From Bryobacteraceae bacterium CoA2 C42 (GTDB lineage Bacteria; Acidobacteriota; Terriglobia; Bryobacterales; Bryobacteraceae), in NCBI GenBank assembly GCA_019931245.1, contig JAINDL010000024.1, positions 1-54,288 on the forward strand: a stretch of 54,288 bases of DNA, read 5' to 3'. Position numbers and translations under genes: made by a program. The notes beneath the pieces were generated by a model. The model made no database searches and was not told the origin of the DNA. It was given only the letters and a program-made list of their open reading frames with translations. Position 1 is the first letter of the stretch; each line of letters opens with the position of its first letter. Below are positions 23,953 through 35,634 of this stretch, piece after piece.

Positions 23953-24951
23953 ATGAGTGTCTCTCCCGTGCACTGTTCGGCGCCGCTCGACGCGGCCCAC
24001 GGCAAGTATCCCGGCCATCTGGCGATTCCCTACTCCTACAACCTGGGGGGCTGGGCGAACCTGCTGGTGCCGATCTGCGTGATTGCGAACGGACCCGGGC
24101 CAACCGTGCTGCTGATGGCCGGCAATCATGGCGATGAGTATCCGGGGCAGGTGGCGATCCATCATCTATGGCGCCAGTTGGAGCCGTCGCAGGTGCGGGG
24201 CCGGCTGATTCTGATGCCGACGCTGAGCCCGCCGGCGGCGAGCGCGGGCACGCGGCTGTGGCCGCTCGACGGCCGGAACTTCAACCGCTGCTTTCCGGGC
24301 GACCCGGCGGGTTCGCCGAGCCAGGTGCTGGCGCATTTTCTGTCGAGCGTGCTGTTTCCGCTGGCCGATGTGGTTATCGACCTGCACACCGGCGGCCGCA
24401 GCATGAACTTCGTCCCCTGCGCGCACATGCACCTCGTCGACAACCCGGCGATGTTTGCGGCGACCGAAGCGTTTTTGACCGAGTTTTGCTTTCTGTACAC
24501 GGACGTGGCCGGGGCGGGGCTGTTGCCGACCGAGGCGGAGCGGCAGGGCAAGTTGGTGATCACGACCGAGTTGGGGGGCGGGGAGACCGTCACAGCTTCG
24601 CTGCACCGGCTGACACAAAAGGGCTTGGGCAATGTGCTGCGACACATCGGGGTGGTCGACGGCGCGCCGGCGCCGCGGCAGGCTCCGGCGCGGTGGGTGC
24701 AGTCGCTCGACCGGGAGGATTACCGGTTTGCGCCGGTTTCCGGGCTATTTGAGGCGACGGTGGACCTGGGCGGGGCGGTGGGGAAGGGCGATGTGCTGGG
24801 GCGGATTCACGACCTCGAAGATCCGAGCCGGGAACCGGCGCTGGTGATCGCCCCGAGCGCGGGGCTGCTGATCGCCAACCGTTCGCCTTCGATGGTGGCG
24901 CAGGGCGATTGCGTGGCCGTGATTGCGCACGAAACGAATCCCTATTCCTAG
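23953..24951 (+). CDS. Succinylglutamate desuccinylase/aspartoacylase family amidohydrolase
   Basis: 332-residue zinc deacylase. Zinc ligands His59 and Glu62 in GNHGDEYPGQ and His145 in VIDLHTGG; GRNFNRCFPGDP at 107-118 is the substrate-binding Asn-Arg segment. The C-terminal beta part (about 235-332) has a lipoyl-like GLFEATVDLGGAVGKGDVLG. It is closest in style to DoeB-type N-acetyl-diaminobutyrate deacetylases, but this is not certain. The ATG at 23953 is chosen; a TAGAAT box at 23937-23942 lies just upstream. First gene of a three-gene run with an M81 peptidase and an HpcH-type aldolase. Confidence 0.85.
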   Translation: MSVSPVHCSAPLDAAHGKYPGHLAIPYSYNLGGWANLLVPICVIANGPGPTVLLMAGNHGDEYPGQVAIHHLWRQLEPSQVRGRLILMPTLSPPAASAGTRLWPLDGRNFNRCFPGDPAGSPSQVLAHFLSSVLFPLADVVIDLHTGGRSMNFVPCAHMHLVDNPAMFAATEAFLTEFCFLYTDVAGAGLLPTEAERQGKLVITTELGGGETVTASLHRLTQKGLGNVLRHIGVVDGAPAPRQAPARWVQSLDREDYRFAPVSGLFEATVDLGGAVGKGDVLGRIHDLEDPSREPALVIAPSAGLLIANRSPSMVAQGDCVAVIAHETNPYS

Positions 24952-24969
24952 AATTCCAAAGTGATCCAT

Positions 24970-26475
24970 ATGCCGAAAATTCTGATCAATGAACTCAAGC
25001 AGGAGATCTCCTCCTTTAATCCGCACCTGGGCCAGTACCGCGACTTTCTGATTGCGCGGGGCGAGGGAGTGCTGGCGGCCCATCGGGGGCTGCGTTCGGA
25101 GGTGGCCGGGGCCGTGGCGGTGTGGGCCGGGCATCCGGAGGTGGAACTGGTGGGCGGCTACAGCGCGCGGGCGATTACTTCGGGCGGGACGCTGGCCGAC
25201 GCGGCGTTTGCGCAACTGGCCGAGGAGTTTCTGGACGCTGTGCGGGCGAACCGCGACGTGGATGCGATCTACTTCTGCCTGCACGGGGCGTGCGCGGCGC
25301 AGACGATTCACGACTGCGAAGGGTATCTGCTGGCCGAGACGCGGAAGATTGTGGGCGACCGGGTGCCGCTGGTGACCTCGCTCGATCTGCACGGCATTCT
25401 GACGGACGATATCCTCACGCATTCTTCGGCGGTGGTGCTGTACCATACCTATCCGCACGTGGACTTCTACGAGACGGGCGAGCGTTCGGCGCGGCTGCTG
25501 CTGCGGGTGCTGCGGGGCGAGGTGGAGCCGGTGTCGATCCGGGTGCCGATTCCGGCGCTGGTGCGGGGCAATGAGTTGAAGACGGCGACGGGGCGGTGGG
25601 GCGAGTGCGTGCGCGCGGCGATGGCGTTCGAGAATGGGCCGGGGGGACTGTCGGGCGGAATGTTCATCGGCAACCCGTTTACGGACGTGCCAGATCTGCT
25701 TTCGAACGTGCTGCTAGTGGCCGACGGGGAGGCCAACGCGGCGGCGGCCGAGGCCGAGGCGGTGCGGATTGCCGAAACCTTCTGGGCGATGCGGCACCAT
25801 CTGCATCAGCCGCTGACGCCGCTGGGCGAGAGCATTGGTCGGTTTGCGCAGGCGACGGGGCGGGTGGTGCTGGTGGATGCGGCCGATGCGACGAGTTCGG
25901 GGGCGTCGGGGGATTCGAACGCGATTCTGCGGGAGGTGCTCGAGCAGGGGGTGCGGCGGACGGTGCTGCTGCCGATGGTCGATGCCCCGGCGGTGCGGGC
26001 GGCGCTGGCGGCGGGCGTGGGCGCAACGGTGACGGTGCCGCTGGGGGGTACGCTGGACCCGGGGCGGTTTACGCCGCTTGCGTTCACGGGCACGGTGCGG
26101 CATCTGTCGGACGGGCGGTTCCGAAGCGAATCGAACGGCGAGATCTGGGACGGCGGGCCGACGGCGGTGGTGGCGGCGGGGAACATTACGGTGGTGATTA
26201 TCAGTCAGGCGGTGAACCTGTTTGACCGATCGCTGTTTCTGGCGCACGGGCTGGACCCGGCGTACTTTGACGGCACGGTGGTGAAGAGTCCGCACTGCCA
26301 GCCGCACATGTTTGATGAAGGGGCAGAGCTGATTTTGAATATCGACGCGCCGGGTTCGACGAGTGCGAATTTGCCGTATCTGGGCCACACGCGCTGTGCG
26401 CGGCCGATTTTTCCGCTCGAGCCGGAGACGGAGTTCACGCCGCGGCCGCGCCGCTTCCGTTCGGCGCGCGTTTGA
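24970..26475 (+). CDS. M81-family metallopeptidase (MlrC-like)
   Basis: 501 residues. The N-terminal DUF1485/MlrC part carries QEISSFNP at about 12, FCLHGACAA at about 100-108, TSLDLHGI at about 136-143 and YHTYPHVDFYETGERS at about 157-172, the conserved His/Asp positions of the family. The C-terminal MlrC domain includes VVLVDAADATSSGASGDS and KSPHCQPHMFDE. MlrC completes microcystin breakdown in sphingomonads, but most relatives act on unknown peptides or amides. The ATG at 24970 is used, with AAAGTGA upstream; a GTG at 24961 is possible. It lies 18 bases after the aspartoacylase-like gene, suggesting joint breakdown of an acylated amino compound. Confidence 0.87.
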   Translation: MPKILINELKQEISSFNPHLGQYRDFLIARGEGVLAAHRGLRSEVAGAVAVWAGHPEVELVGGYSARAITSGGTLADAAFAQLAEEFLDAVRANRDVDAIYFCLHGACAAQTIHDCEGYLLAETRKIVGDRVPLVTSLDLHGILTDDILTHSSAVVLYHTYPHVDFYETGERSARLLLRVLRGEVEPVSIRVPIPALVRGNELKTATGRWGECVRAAMAFENGPGGLSGGMFIGNPFTDVPDLLSNVLLVADGEANAAAAEAEAVRIAETFWAMRHHLHQPLTPLGESIGRFAQATGRVVLVDAADATSSGASGDSNAILREVLEQGVRRTVLLPMVDAPAVRAALAAGVGATVTVPLGGTLDPGRFTPLAFTGTVRHLSDGRFRSESNGEIWDGGPTAVVAAGNITVVIISQAVNLFDRSLFLAHGLDPAYFDGTVVKSPHCQPHMFDEGAELILNIDAPGSTSANLPYLGHTRCARPIFPLEPETEFTPRPRRFRSARV

Positions 26476-26489
26476 CGTATTGTAATCCG

Positions 26490-27341
26490 ATGATCAACGC
26501 TCTTCGATTGTTCCTTCCCGGTCTGGTGCTGTGCGCCGCGACGCTGCCGGCGCAGACGCAGCCGCGCATTTTTAACACCGTCAAGCAGAAGCTGGCGGCC
26601 GGTAAGCAGGTGGTAGGCGGGACGGTCAACATCGGCAACCCGGACACTTACTGCGCGATGGCAAATTCGGGCTTCGACTTTCTGTGGATTGAGATGCAGC
26701 ACAGCCCGATGGGCTATCAGGAGGTGGCGCACATGGTGATGGCGTGCAAGGGCGCCCCGGCCATGCCGTTTATTCGCGTGCCGGATGCGACCGAAGGGGA
26801 CATTCAGAAGGCGGTGGACCTGGGCGCGGTGGGCATTATCATCCCGATGGTGGATGACGTGCAGAAGGTGAAGAACGCGATCAAGTTCGCCATGTATCCG
26901 CCGAAGGGCAAGCGGAGCCTGGGCGGGGGACAGTACGGGGCGCTCTACGGGCCGGACTACCGGCAGATTGCCAACGACAACATGATGATTGTCGCCATGA
27001 TCGAGTCGCCGGCGGGGGTGAAGATTGCCAGGGAGCTGGCGGCGATTCCCGAGGTGGATGTGGTGTTTGTGGCGAGCACGGACCTGAGCAGTTTTTCGGG
27101 TTTGAAGCAGGGCGATGCGAAGTACGAGGCGATGGTGTCCGAGGTGCGGGACGCAGTGCTGGCGGCGGGGAAGAAAGTGGCGGGGCCGCTGGCGTGGAAG
27201 TCGACGCGGAAGGGCTACTCGTTCTATCAGGGGCCGGGGGAGACGTCGCTGCTCAAGAGCGGCGTGCAGTTGGCGCTGGGCGATTCGCCGCAAAGCGAGT
27301 CGAAAAAGGGCGTGGCGCCGACCGAGGGGGCCGAGAAGTAG
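26490..27341 (+). CDS. HpcH/HpaI-family aldolase with a signal peptide
   Basis: 283 residues. The fold is that of class II 2-oxo acid aldolases: VVGGTVNIGNPD, FDFLWIEMQHSPM at about 63-75, MPFIRVPDA, ADLGAVGIIIPMVD-like segment, and MIESPAGV with the metal-binding Glu. Unlike ordinary family members it begins with a Sec-type signal (MINALRLFLPGLVLCAA then LPAQTQ), so it should be exported to the periplasm. The ATG at 26490 is chosen over a TTG at 26472 because it gives a clean signal. Third gene of the aspartoacylase-M81 run, with a 14-base gap. Ends 6 bases from the convergent DUF4159 gene. Confidence 0.82.
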   Translation: MINALRLFLPGLVLCAATLPAQTQPRIFNTVKQKLAAGKQVVGGTVNIGNPDTYCAMANSGFDFLWIEMQHSPMGYQEVAHMVMACKGAPAMPFIRVPDATEGDIQKAVDLGAVGIIIPMVDDVQKVKNAIKFAMYPPKGKRSLGGGQYGALYGPDYRQIANDNMMIVAMIESPAGVKIARELAAIPEVDVVFVASTDLSSFSGLKQGDAKYEAMVSEVRDAVLAAGKKVAGPLAWKSTRKGYSFYQGPGETSLLKSGVQLALGDSPQSESKKGVAPTEGAEK

Positions 27342-27347
27342 GGGCGG

Positions 27348-28106
27348 TCAGTGCGTCATGGCGTAGAGGATGTAGTTGATGCCGAAGCGGTAGGCTAGGG
27401 CGGTCATCTTCTCCGGGTATTCGGGCAGGTCGGCGTGCTCCCAGGCATCGCCGACATCCTGATTGAAGTTGACGGCGACGACCATGCGGCCGTGGGCGTC
27501 GTAGATGGCACGCCACTGCGGGGCGGTGGCCTGGGGGCTGACGCCGATGAGGCCGTCGGGGCCGCGGCGCAGGTGACGCAGGCCGGGGATGAAGGTTCGT
27601 TCGGTGATGTCGTAGACGACGTGGAGGGCGGGGTCGTGGTCGGGGATGTCGACGATGGGGCGGTCGGGGAAGACGCGGGCCATGGTTTGGCGGAAGAGTT
27701 CCCATTCGCGGTCGCCGTAGAAGTCGTCGGTGACGAGGAAGCCGCCGCGGTTGAGGTATTCGCGGAGCTGGTTGATTTCGGGGTCGCTTAAATCCCAGTA
27801 GCCGACCTGGGTGGCGTAGATCCAGGGGTAGTCGAAGAGGCGGTCGTCGGTGAGGGGGAGATGGAGGGGGACGCCGTTGTCGATGCGGGTGAGGCGGCGG
27901 ACGCCCTGGGCGAAGTGGGCGTCGGCTTCGGGCCAGTCCTGGCGCCACCAGCCGCGGCCGCGGCTGAGGGCGGGCAGATCGCGATACTCGAGGCGGACGA
28001 AGTGGAAGCCGGCGGCAGAGGGAAAGTCTGCTTCGCCTTCGCCCCACTGCGCGTGGAGGGCGACGGCAACCACGGCAAAGCGGAGGCAGTTAGCGAAGGA
28101 GGGCAC
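27348..28106 (-). CDS. Exported DUF4159 protein
   Basis: 252 residues. DUF4159 features: FHFVRLEYRDLP, WPEADAHFAQGVRRLT, FDYPWIYATQVGYWDLSD, LREYLNRGGFLVTDDFYG, and NFNQDVGDAWEHAD near the end. Function unknown; the domain looks like a degraded glutamine amidotransferase-like fold in family descriptions. The frame continues upstream to 28265, but that part is translation of the tRNA-Ser gene. The GTG at 28106 gives a plausible signal peptide (MPSFANCLRFAVVAVALHA). It lies just downstream of the tRNA on the same strand. Confidence 0.78.
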   Translation of the reverse strand: MPSFANCLRFAVVAVALHAQWGEGEADFPSAAGFHFVRLEYRDLPALSRGRGWWRQDWPEADAHFAQGVRRLTRIDNGVPLHLPLTDDRLFDYPWIYATQVGYWDLSDPEINQLREYLNRGGFLVTDDFYGDREWELFRQTMARVFPDRPIVDIPDHDPALHVVYDITERTFIPGLRHLRRGPDGLIGVSPQATAPQWRAIYDAHGRMVVAVNFNQDVGDAWEHADLPEYPEKMTALAYRFGINYILYAMTH

Positions 28107-28181
28107 CGCGACAGATCCAGGAGGCCGGGGGGGATCACCGGCGACGCCCCTATTGTGCCACAAGGGGGTGGAGGTAAGGAA

Positions 28182-28271
28182 TGGCGGAGAAGGCGGGATT
28201 CGAACCCGCGGTACCCTTTCGAGTACACACGCTTTCCAAGCGTGCGCCTTAAACCACTCGGCCACCTCTCC
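28182..28271 (-). tRNA. tRNA-Ser (anticodon GGA)
   Basis: On the minus strand a type II tRNA begins with GGAGAGG (28271-28265), pairs with CTTCTCC (28192-28186, one G-T pair), and has an encoded CCA at 28184-28182. The anticodon loop reads TTGGAAA, giving GGA, which decodes UCC/UCU serine codons. A long variable arm and GGTTCGAATCC T-loop are visible. It lies 14 bases after the stop of the exported hypothetical gene, so it may be processed from a longer transcript. Confidence 0.95.
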
Positions 28272-28285
28272 GCGACAGCTGTTCT

Positions 28286-29157
28286 TTAGTTTACCGCGTT
28301 CCGGTAGAGGAAGTCACGCACGCGGAGATACCATTCGGGGGCTAAATCTTTTTGCCAGCCGTCATCCTTCATTCCGCCGTTTGCCATTCCGCCGTTTGCC
28401 ATTCCGCCGTTTGCGGGGGCCGCGCACCAGGCTTCGGTGGTTAACTTGAGGCCGGAGGACTGCAGGACATTGGCCGCGGCAGCGCCCATTTTTTTGGCGA
28501 GCGCCACGTCCTGCAACACGTTGCGGTGCTGGAGCAGGCGAACGGTCGTCTTTTCAGGCCGGGCTTGCTGGGGAAGGGGCTGGCAGAGAGCGTCGCGCCA
28601 CGGGTTGACCATGACGGCATCCGCGCGCAGGGCCGCCGCCGGAGTGCTCCAGAATTTCGGGGAGACGGAAGGCACCGTGGCCCATTGGACACGGGCCTCC
28701 ATGGGATAGACGATCCAGCGGTCCCCGACCCACAACTGCGGTTCGATTTTGATGCGGCGGACGGGGGCGGCGCCGTCGACCCAGAGGTCGAGCCAGTAGC
28801 TGCGGACCTCGGTACGTTCGGTGCGGCCCTTGACCGGCATCTCCACTTTGGTGAGTTCGTCGGGCAGGCCGACTGCATCATGCGCCACCTGATAGAGGAC
28901 GGCACGGACGGCATTGTCGGGATTTTGGCCCACCTCGAAATACCACTCGACGCCGGGGGGTAGCGACAGGGTGAGGAAGTAGGAGGCGTAGGCGTTGCGG
29001 GCGAGCGCGGGAGAGAGGATCTCCCGCGGCCGGTCGGTCCTGTCGACGGCCACGACTTCGCCGTCGGGGCCCGGGCGTTGGAACTCGCTGCGGACCCGGA
29101 GGTCCTGGCCCGCGGCGAGCGCCAAGGTAAGCGATGCGACTGTGAGCCAGCGCAGCA

Positions 29158-29158
<1 letters not shown>
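28286..29158 (-). CDS. Exported hypothetical protein
   Basis: 290 residues with a signal peptide (MLRWLTVASLTLALAAGQ). No family recognised. The middle has mixed beta phrases (YFLTLSLPPGVEWYFEVGQ, YWLDLWVDGAAPVRRIKIEP, WIVYPMEARVQW). Near the C-terminus a short in-frame repeat gives three NGGM units before a final helical-looking tail (WYLRVRDFLYRNA). The ATG at 29158 shares one base with the stop of the RNase E/G gene (TAATG), so it is coupled to it, and tRNA-Ser follows downstream. Confidence 0.7.
28371..28415. repeat. Three tandem 15-base units inside the exported hypothetical gene
   Basis: ATTCCGCCGTTTGCC on the plus strand occurs three times in a row (28371, 28386, 28401), the last with one change at its end. 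It is 5 codons long, so frame is kept, encoding repeats of NGGMA. Likely slippage-prone. Confidence 0.9.
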
Positions 29159-31890
<2,732 letters not shown>

Positions 31891-32059
31891 CGCTCACTCT
31901 CCTCACAGAGCAAGCAGCCAAACGTTACGGCGCGGGTAGGGCAAGAATGTCACGCGGGCAGCAACCAGGCCGGCCCAGGCGGAAAATGGAATCCGAAATC
32001 AAATCTTGGTCTGTCCTCTACGCCGGAGCTGCGTCTGCCGCTGCATCCAGTTCGATTCT

Positions 32060-33151
32060 TCAATTCACAAAACGCCGGAGCCGCACGTTATGCACCAGCC
32101 CCAACATCATAAAAACGCTCAACATGCCGGATCCGCCGCTGCTCATGAAGGGAAGCGGAATGCCCGTCACAGGCATCCGGCCGACTACCATGCCAACGTT
32201 CACCAGCATATGAAACAGCAAGAGGGAGCAGATCCCCATGCAGATATACATCCCCGCGCGATCCGGCGAGGTCTGTGCGTTCTGCACGATCTGCATCAAC
32301 AACAGAAAATACAACCCCAGGACTACGACTACGCCGACAAAGCCATGCTCCTCGGCGAAAGCCGAGAAGATGAAATCCGTATGAGGCACGGGGAGGAACT
32401 GCAGCCTGGTCTGAGTTCCCTGCGTCACCCCTTTGCCCCACATACCACCGTTGCCGATGGCGATTTTTGATTGAATAATTTGATAGCCTTCCCCTTTCGG
32501 GTCCCGGCTCGGGTCAAGAAATGTCTCAATCCGGCTCTTCTGATAGTCCTTGAGGAGGAACCAGCTGGACGGGACCAGCACCAGTGCCACAATTCCCAAC
32601 AGCAGCGCGTACCGCCACCGGAGGCCCGCGAGAAAAACTCCCGTGGCTAGAATCGGCAGATAGGTGAGAGAGGTGCCCAAATCCGGCTGCTTCATTACCA
32701 ATGACATCGGTAACCCGACCAATCCGATCAGCTTCAACAGGTCCCGCCAGTGCAGCGCCTCTGTTTTCAGCTCGGTCAGGAACCGGGCCACCATTAAAAC
32801 TATCACAATCTTACCGAATTCCGAGACCTGCAGGAGTACACCCCCGGGCAGTGCTATCCAACGGCGAGCGCCGAACACCTTGGTACCCACCACGAAGGTG
32901 AGCAGGAGCAGGACGACGACTCCGGCGTAGAGCAGGGGGACCTGCCCTAAAAGCGTGTGGTAATCGATCGAACTGATGAGCCACATCAACAGCAAACCCA
33001 GCACAACCCAGATCAACTGTTTCCACCAGGCGTTGTGCCACTTGGTGCCCTGCGTGGCGCTATAGATCTGCAGGACGCCCAGACAACAAATAAAGAGGGA
33101 GAGCAGCAGGAGCGCCCAATCGATGTCCCGTAGTGTCCGGTAGGAGGCCAT
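32060..33151 (-). CDS. rodA: SEDS-family peptidoglycan glycosyltransferase RodA
   Basis: 363 residues, about ten membrane helices. SEDS landmarks: FGARRWIALPGG at about 93-104, the Asp of KQPDLGTSL at about 155-163, TFLDPSRDPKGEGYQIIQSKIAIGNGG in the large loop, FAEEHGFVG, and the end PVTGIPLPFMSSGGSGM. It polymerises glycan strands for rod elongation together with PBP2. Its ATG shares one base with the stop of mrdA (TGATG). Confidence 0.95.
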   Translation of the reverse strand: MASYRTLRDIDWALLLLSLFICCLGVLQIYSATQGTKWHNAWWKQLIWVVLGLLLMWLISSIDYHTLLGQVPLLYAGVVVLLLLTFVVGTKVFGARRWIALPGGVLLQVSEFGKIVIVLMVARFLTELKTEALHWRDLLKLIGLVGLPMSLVMKQPDLGTSLTYLPILATGVFLAGLRWRYALLLGIVALVLVPSSWFLLKDYQKSRIETFLDPSRDPKGEGYQIIQSKIAIGNGGMWGKGVTQGTQTRLQFLPVPHTDFIFSAFAEEHGFVGVVVVLGLYFLLLMQIVQNAQTSPDRAGMYICMGICSLLLFHMLVNVGMVVGRMPVTGIPLPFMSSGGSGMLSVFMMLGLVHNVRLRRFVN

Positions 33152-35034
33152 CAGTTTACCGCGAACCCCTTGGCGCCGAGCGGCGCTAGGGCCAGCGTGG
33201 GCACCCGCGGCGCATTCCGTGCTTTCTTGTCGAAATAAATCTTCATCACATCTCGGACCATCGGTCCGGCCAAATTGCCGTGTTCTCCATTTTCAAACAG
33301 GGCCGCGACGACGATCTCCGGATTGGTTCGCGGTGCGAAGCCGACAAACCAGGCGTTGTCGCGGAGATCCTTGGCGACCACCGAGCCCTTGGCCCGCACA
33401 TCGTAGCCGTACAACTGGGCCGTGCCGGTCTTGCCGCACACCTCGATGCCGGGCAGCCGGGCGACCCCGCCAGTTCCCCCCAGGTTGACGACACTGTACA
33501 TTCCGTAGACGACGCTGCCGACGTTGGCCGCCTCCAGCTTCAACTTATGCAGCTCCCGCTTGTTGGGATCCGCCACCAGGTGAGGCCGCATCCACATACC
33601 GCCGTTGGCGATGCCGCCGATCATGACGGCCAGCTGAATGGGCGTCACGTTGACATACCCCTGGCCGATTCCGACGTTGACCGTATCGCCGCCCATCCAC
33701 TTCTGCCGCAGGGTCCGCGCCTTCCATTGCGAAGACGGCAACAGCCCTTTGCCTTCAAAGGGCAGATCGATGCCGGTTTCGCGGCCAAGGCCGAGTTGCT
33801 GGCCATACTCGTAGATCTTGTCAATGCCCATCAGGTTGGCGGCGTTATAGAAATAGACGTCACAACTCTGGGCGAGGGCCCGCTGCAGGTTCACGGTGCC
33901 GTGACCGCCGCGGGCGTGGCAGCGGAAGTAGCGGCCATAGAAGGGAATTCCGCCGCTGCAATGGAAGGTTTTCTGATCATCGATGGCGCCGGACTCGAGG
34001 CCCGCCAGCGCGACGAGCGGCTTGAAGGTTGAGCCCGGAGAGAAGTTGGACTGGATGGCGCGGTTGAACATCGGCTTGTCCGGGTTCAGCACGATTTCGT
34101 CCCAGTCCTTGCGGCGAATGCGGCCGGCGAACTTGTTGGCGTCGTAGGCTGGGCGGCTGACCATGGCCAATACCTCGCCGGTCCGGACGTCGAGAGCGAC
34201 AACGGCGCCGCGGCGGCCTTCGAGCGTCATTTCGGCGACAATCTGCAGGTCGAGATCGATGGTCAACTGCAGGCTGCGGCCGGGAATGGCGTCTTTATAG
34301 CCGATTACCTCCCGCTCGTTGCCTTTCGAATCGACGACGGACTGACGCTCGCCGTCGGTGCCCATCAGGACATCGTTATACTGCCGTTCGATGCCCGCTT
34401 TGCCGATGACATCGCCCTGGTTGTACTTGGCGAACTCGGGGAGGTCGAGTTCGTTTTCGGTCACTTCGCCGACGTAGCCGATGACGTGGGCCAGCAGGTT
34501 GTCCTTCGGGTACATGCGATGCTGCACGTGCGCCAGTTCGAGTTCCGGGAAGGTGTCCGGATCGTTGTGGCTCTCGACGAAAGAGATCTCGGCCGGGGTG
34601 AGTTCCTCTTTGATCACGATGGCACGGTACTTGGGCACCGACTTCCACCGTCGCAGCCGGCTGTGGAGATCCTCGACGTCCAGATTGAGGCCCGCCGCGA
34701 TGGCCGGCAGGTGCTCTTCCTTAAGGTTCTCGCGGGAAAGGATGACGGAAAATGAGGAGTGGTTGTCGACGATCACGCGTCCTTCGCGGTCGAGGATCTT
34801 ACCGCGGGCGGCCAGCATGGGGGTGGACTTGATCCGGTTGCGGTCCGCTGCTTCGGTATAAATCTCGTTGTCCTGCACCTGCAGATTCCAGAAACCGGAA
34901 AGAATAAACAGGAAGACGGCGACGATAACGTACTGAAAAAAGGCGACGCGTCCTGCCGCGAAGGAGGTGTCGTCGCGGAGTACGGAGGGGTCCAGCTTTT
35001 CGTTCTGAGTTGGATCGTGCAGATGCTGCGACAC
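33151..35034 (-). CDS. mrdA: Penicillin-binding protein 2 (transpeptidase)
   Basis: 627 residues. One N-terminal membrane helix (about 33-50), a dimerisation/pedestal region, and a transpeptidase domain with the serine motif STFK at 335-338, SCD at 390-392 and KTGT at 535-538. It crosslinks peptidoglycan during elongation, in complex with RodA and MreCD. It starts with GTG at 35034, 62 bases after mreD; no better start lies upstream. Confidence 0.95.
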   Translation of the reverse strand: MSQHLHDPTQNEKLDPSVLRDDTSFAAGRVAFFQYVIVAVFLFILSGFWNLQVQDNEIYTEAADRNRIKSTPMLAARGKILDREGRVIVDNHSSFSVILSRENLKEEHLPAIAAGLNLDVEDLHSRLRRWKSVPKYRAIVIKEELTPAEISFVESHNDPDTFPELELAHVQHRMYPKDNLLAHVIGYVGEVTENELDLPEFAKYNQGDVIGKAGIERQYNDVLMGTDGERQSVVDSKGNEREVIGYKDAIPGRSLQLTIDLDLQIVAEMTLEGRRGAVVALDVRTGEVLAMVSRPAYDANKFAGRIRRKDWDEIVLNPDKPMFNRAIQSNFSPGSTFKPLVALAGLESGAIDDQKTFHCSGGIPFYGRYFRCHARGGHGTVNLQRALAQSCDVYFYNAANLMGIDKIYEYGQQLGLGRETGIDLPFEGKGLLPSSQWKARTLRQKWMGGDTVNVGIGQGYVNVTPIQLAVMIGGIANGGMWMRPHLVADPNKRELHKLKLEAANVGSVVYGMYSVVNLGGTGGVARLPGIEVCGKTGTAQLYGYDVRAKGSVVAKDLRDNAWFVGFAPRTNPEIVVAALFENGEHGNLAGPMVRDVMKIYFDKKARNAPRVPTLALAPLGAKGFAVN

Positions 35035-35096
35035 GCGGGGGAAAACTCTCTTTTCAGTCTACTCGCAAAAGGCCGCCAACATCCCGGCGCCGCTGG

Positions 35097-35630
35097 CTAG
35101 GATCGCTCCCGCAGACGGTCGAGGATGAGGAAAAGCGGCACGGCCACCAGGGCGTTGAAGGCCCCGAACAGTAGGGTTTGGAGGAACTCGAAGGTGATGT
35201 TCTGGCCGAGCAGGGCCCGGCCGAGCACCCAGAGGAAGAACTGGTGGAAGAAGAAAAAGAAGAAGCTCAGCACCAGCCGGACCGCGGTGTTCTCGACATC
35301 GAAGCGGAGACTGACCGAGGCGGCGAAGTAGCCGACCAGCGTCTTGACGATACCGAAGACCCCAATGAAGTGGTTGGACATCGAATCCTGCACGAGGCCG
35401 ATGGCGGCGCCGATCAGGGTGCAGGTGACGGGCTCGCGGCGCATCAGCGAAAAATAAACCGTCACCAGCAGCGGGAGCTCGAGATAGGACAGATGGCGGA
35501 AAAAGAGCGGGACGTTGACCTGAAAGAGGATGGCGAGCAGCGGGACGACGATCAGCCAATAGGGCCGGTAGCGGGAGATGCGACTCCGGCGCGGGTTGTC
35601 GATCAGGATCTGGTTGCTGAGCTCCGACAT
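35097..35630 (-). CDS. mreD: Rod shape-determining protein MreD
   Basis: 177 residues with five to six membrane segments. The family phrase IGLVQDSMSNHFIGVFGIVKT-type segment (shortened: GLVQDSMSNHFIG) sits mid-protein, followed by a Phe-run FFFFFFHQFFLW. The ATG at 35630 (MSELSNQI) is chosen; the upstream frame lies over mreC. Five-base-or-less spacing to mreC indicates coupled translation. Confidence 0.9.
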   Translation of the reverse strand: MSELSNQILIDNPRRSRISRYRPYWLIVVPLLAILFQVNVPLFFRHLSYLELPLLVTVYFSLMRREPVTCTLIGAAIGLVQDSMSNHFIGVFGIVKTLVGYFAASVSLRFDVENTAVRLVLSFFFFFFHQFFLWVLGRALLGQNITFEFLQTLLFGAFNALVAVPLFLILDRLRERS

Positions 35631-35634
35631 GGCG

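Noticed and set aside
28107-28265. N-terminal extension of the DUF4159 gene
   Set aside because: It translates the tRNA-Ser gene and the spacer; a GTG with a good signal peptide lies downstream.
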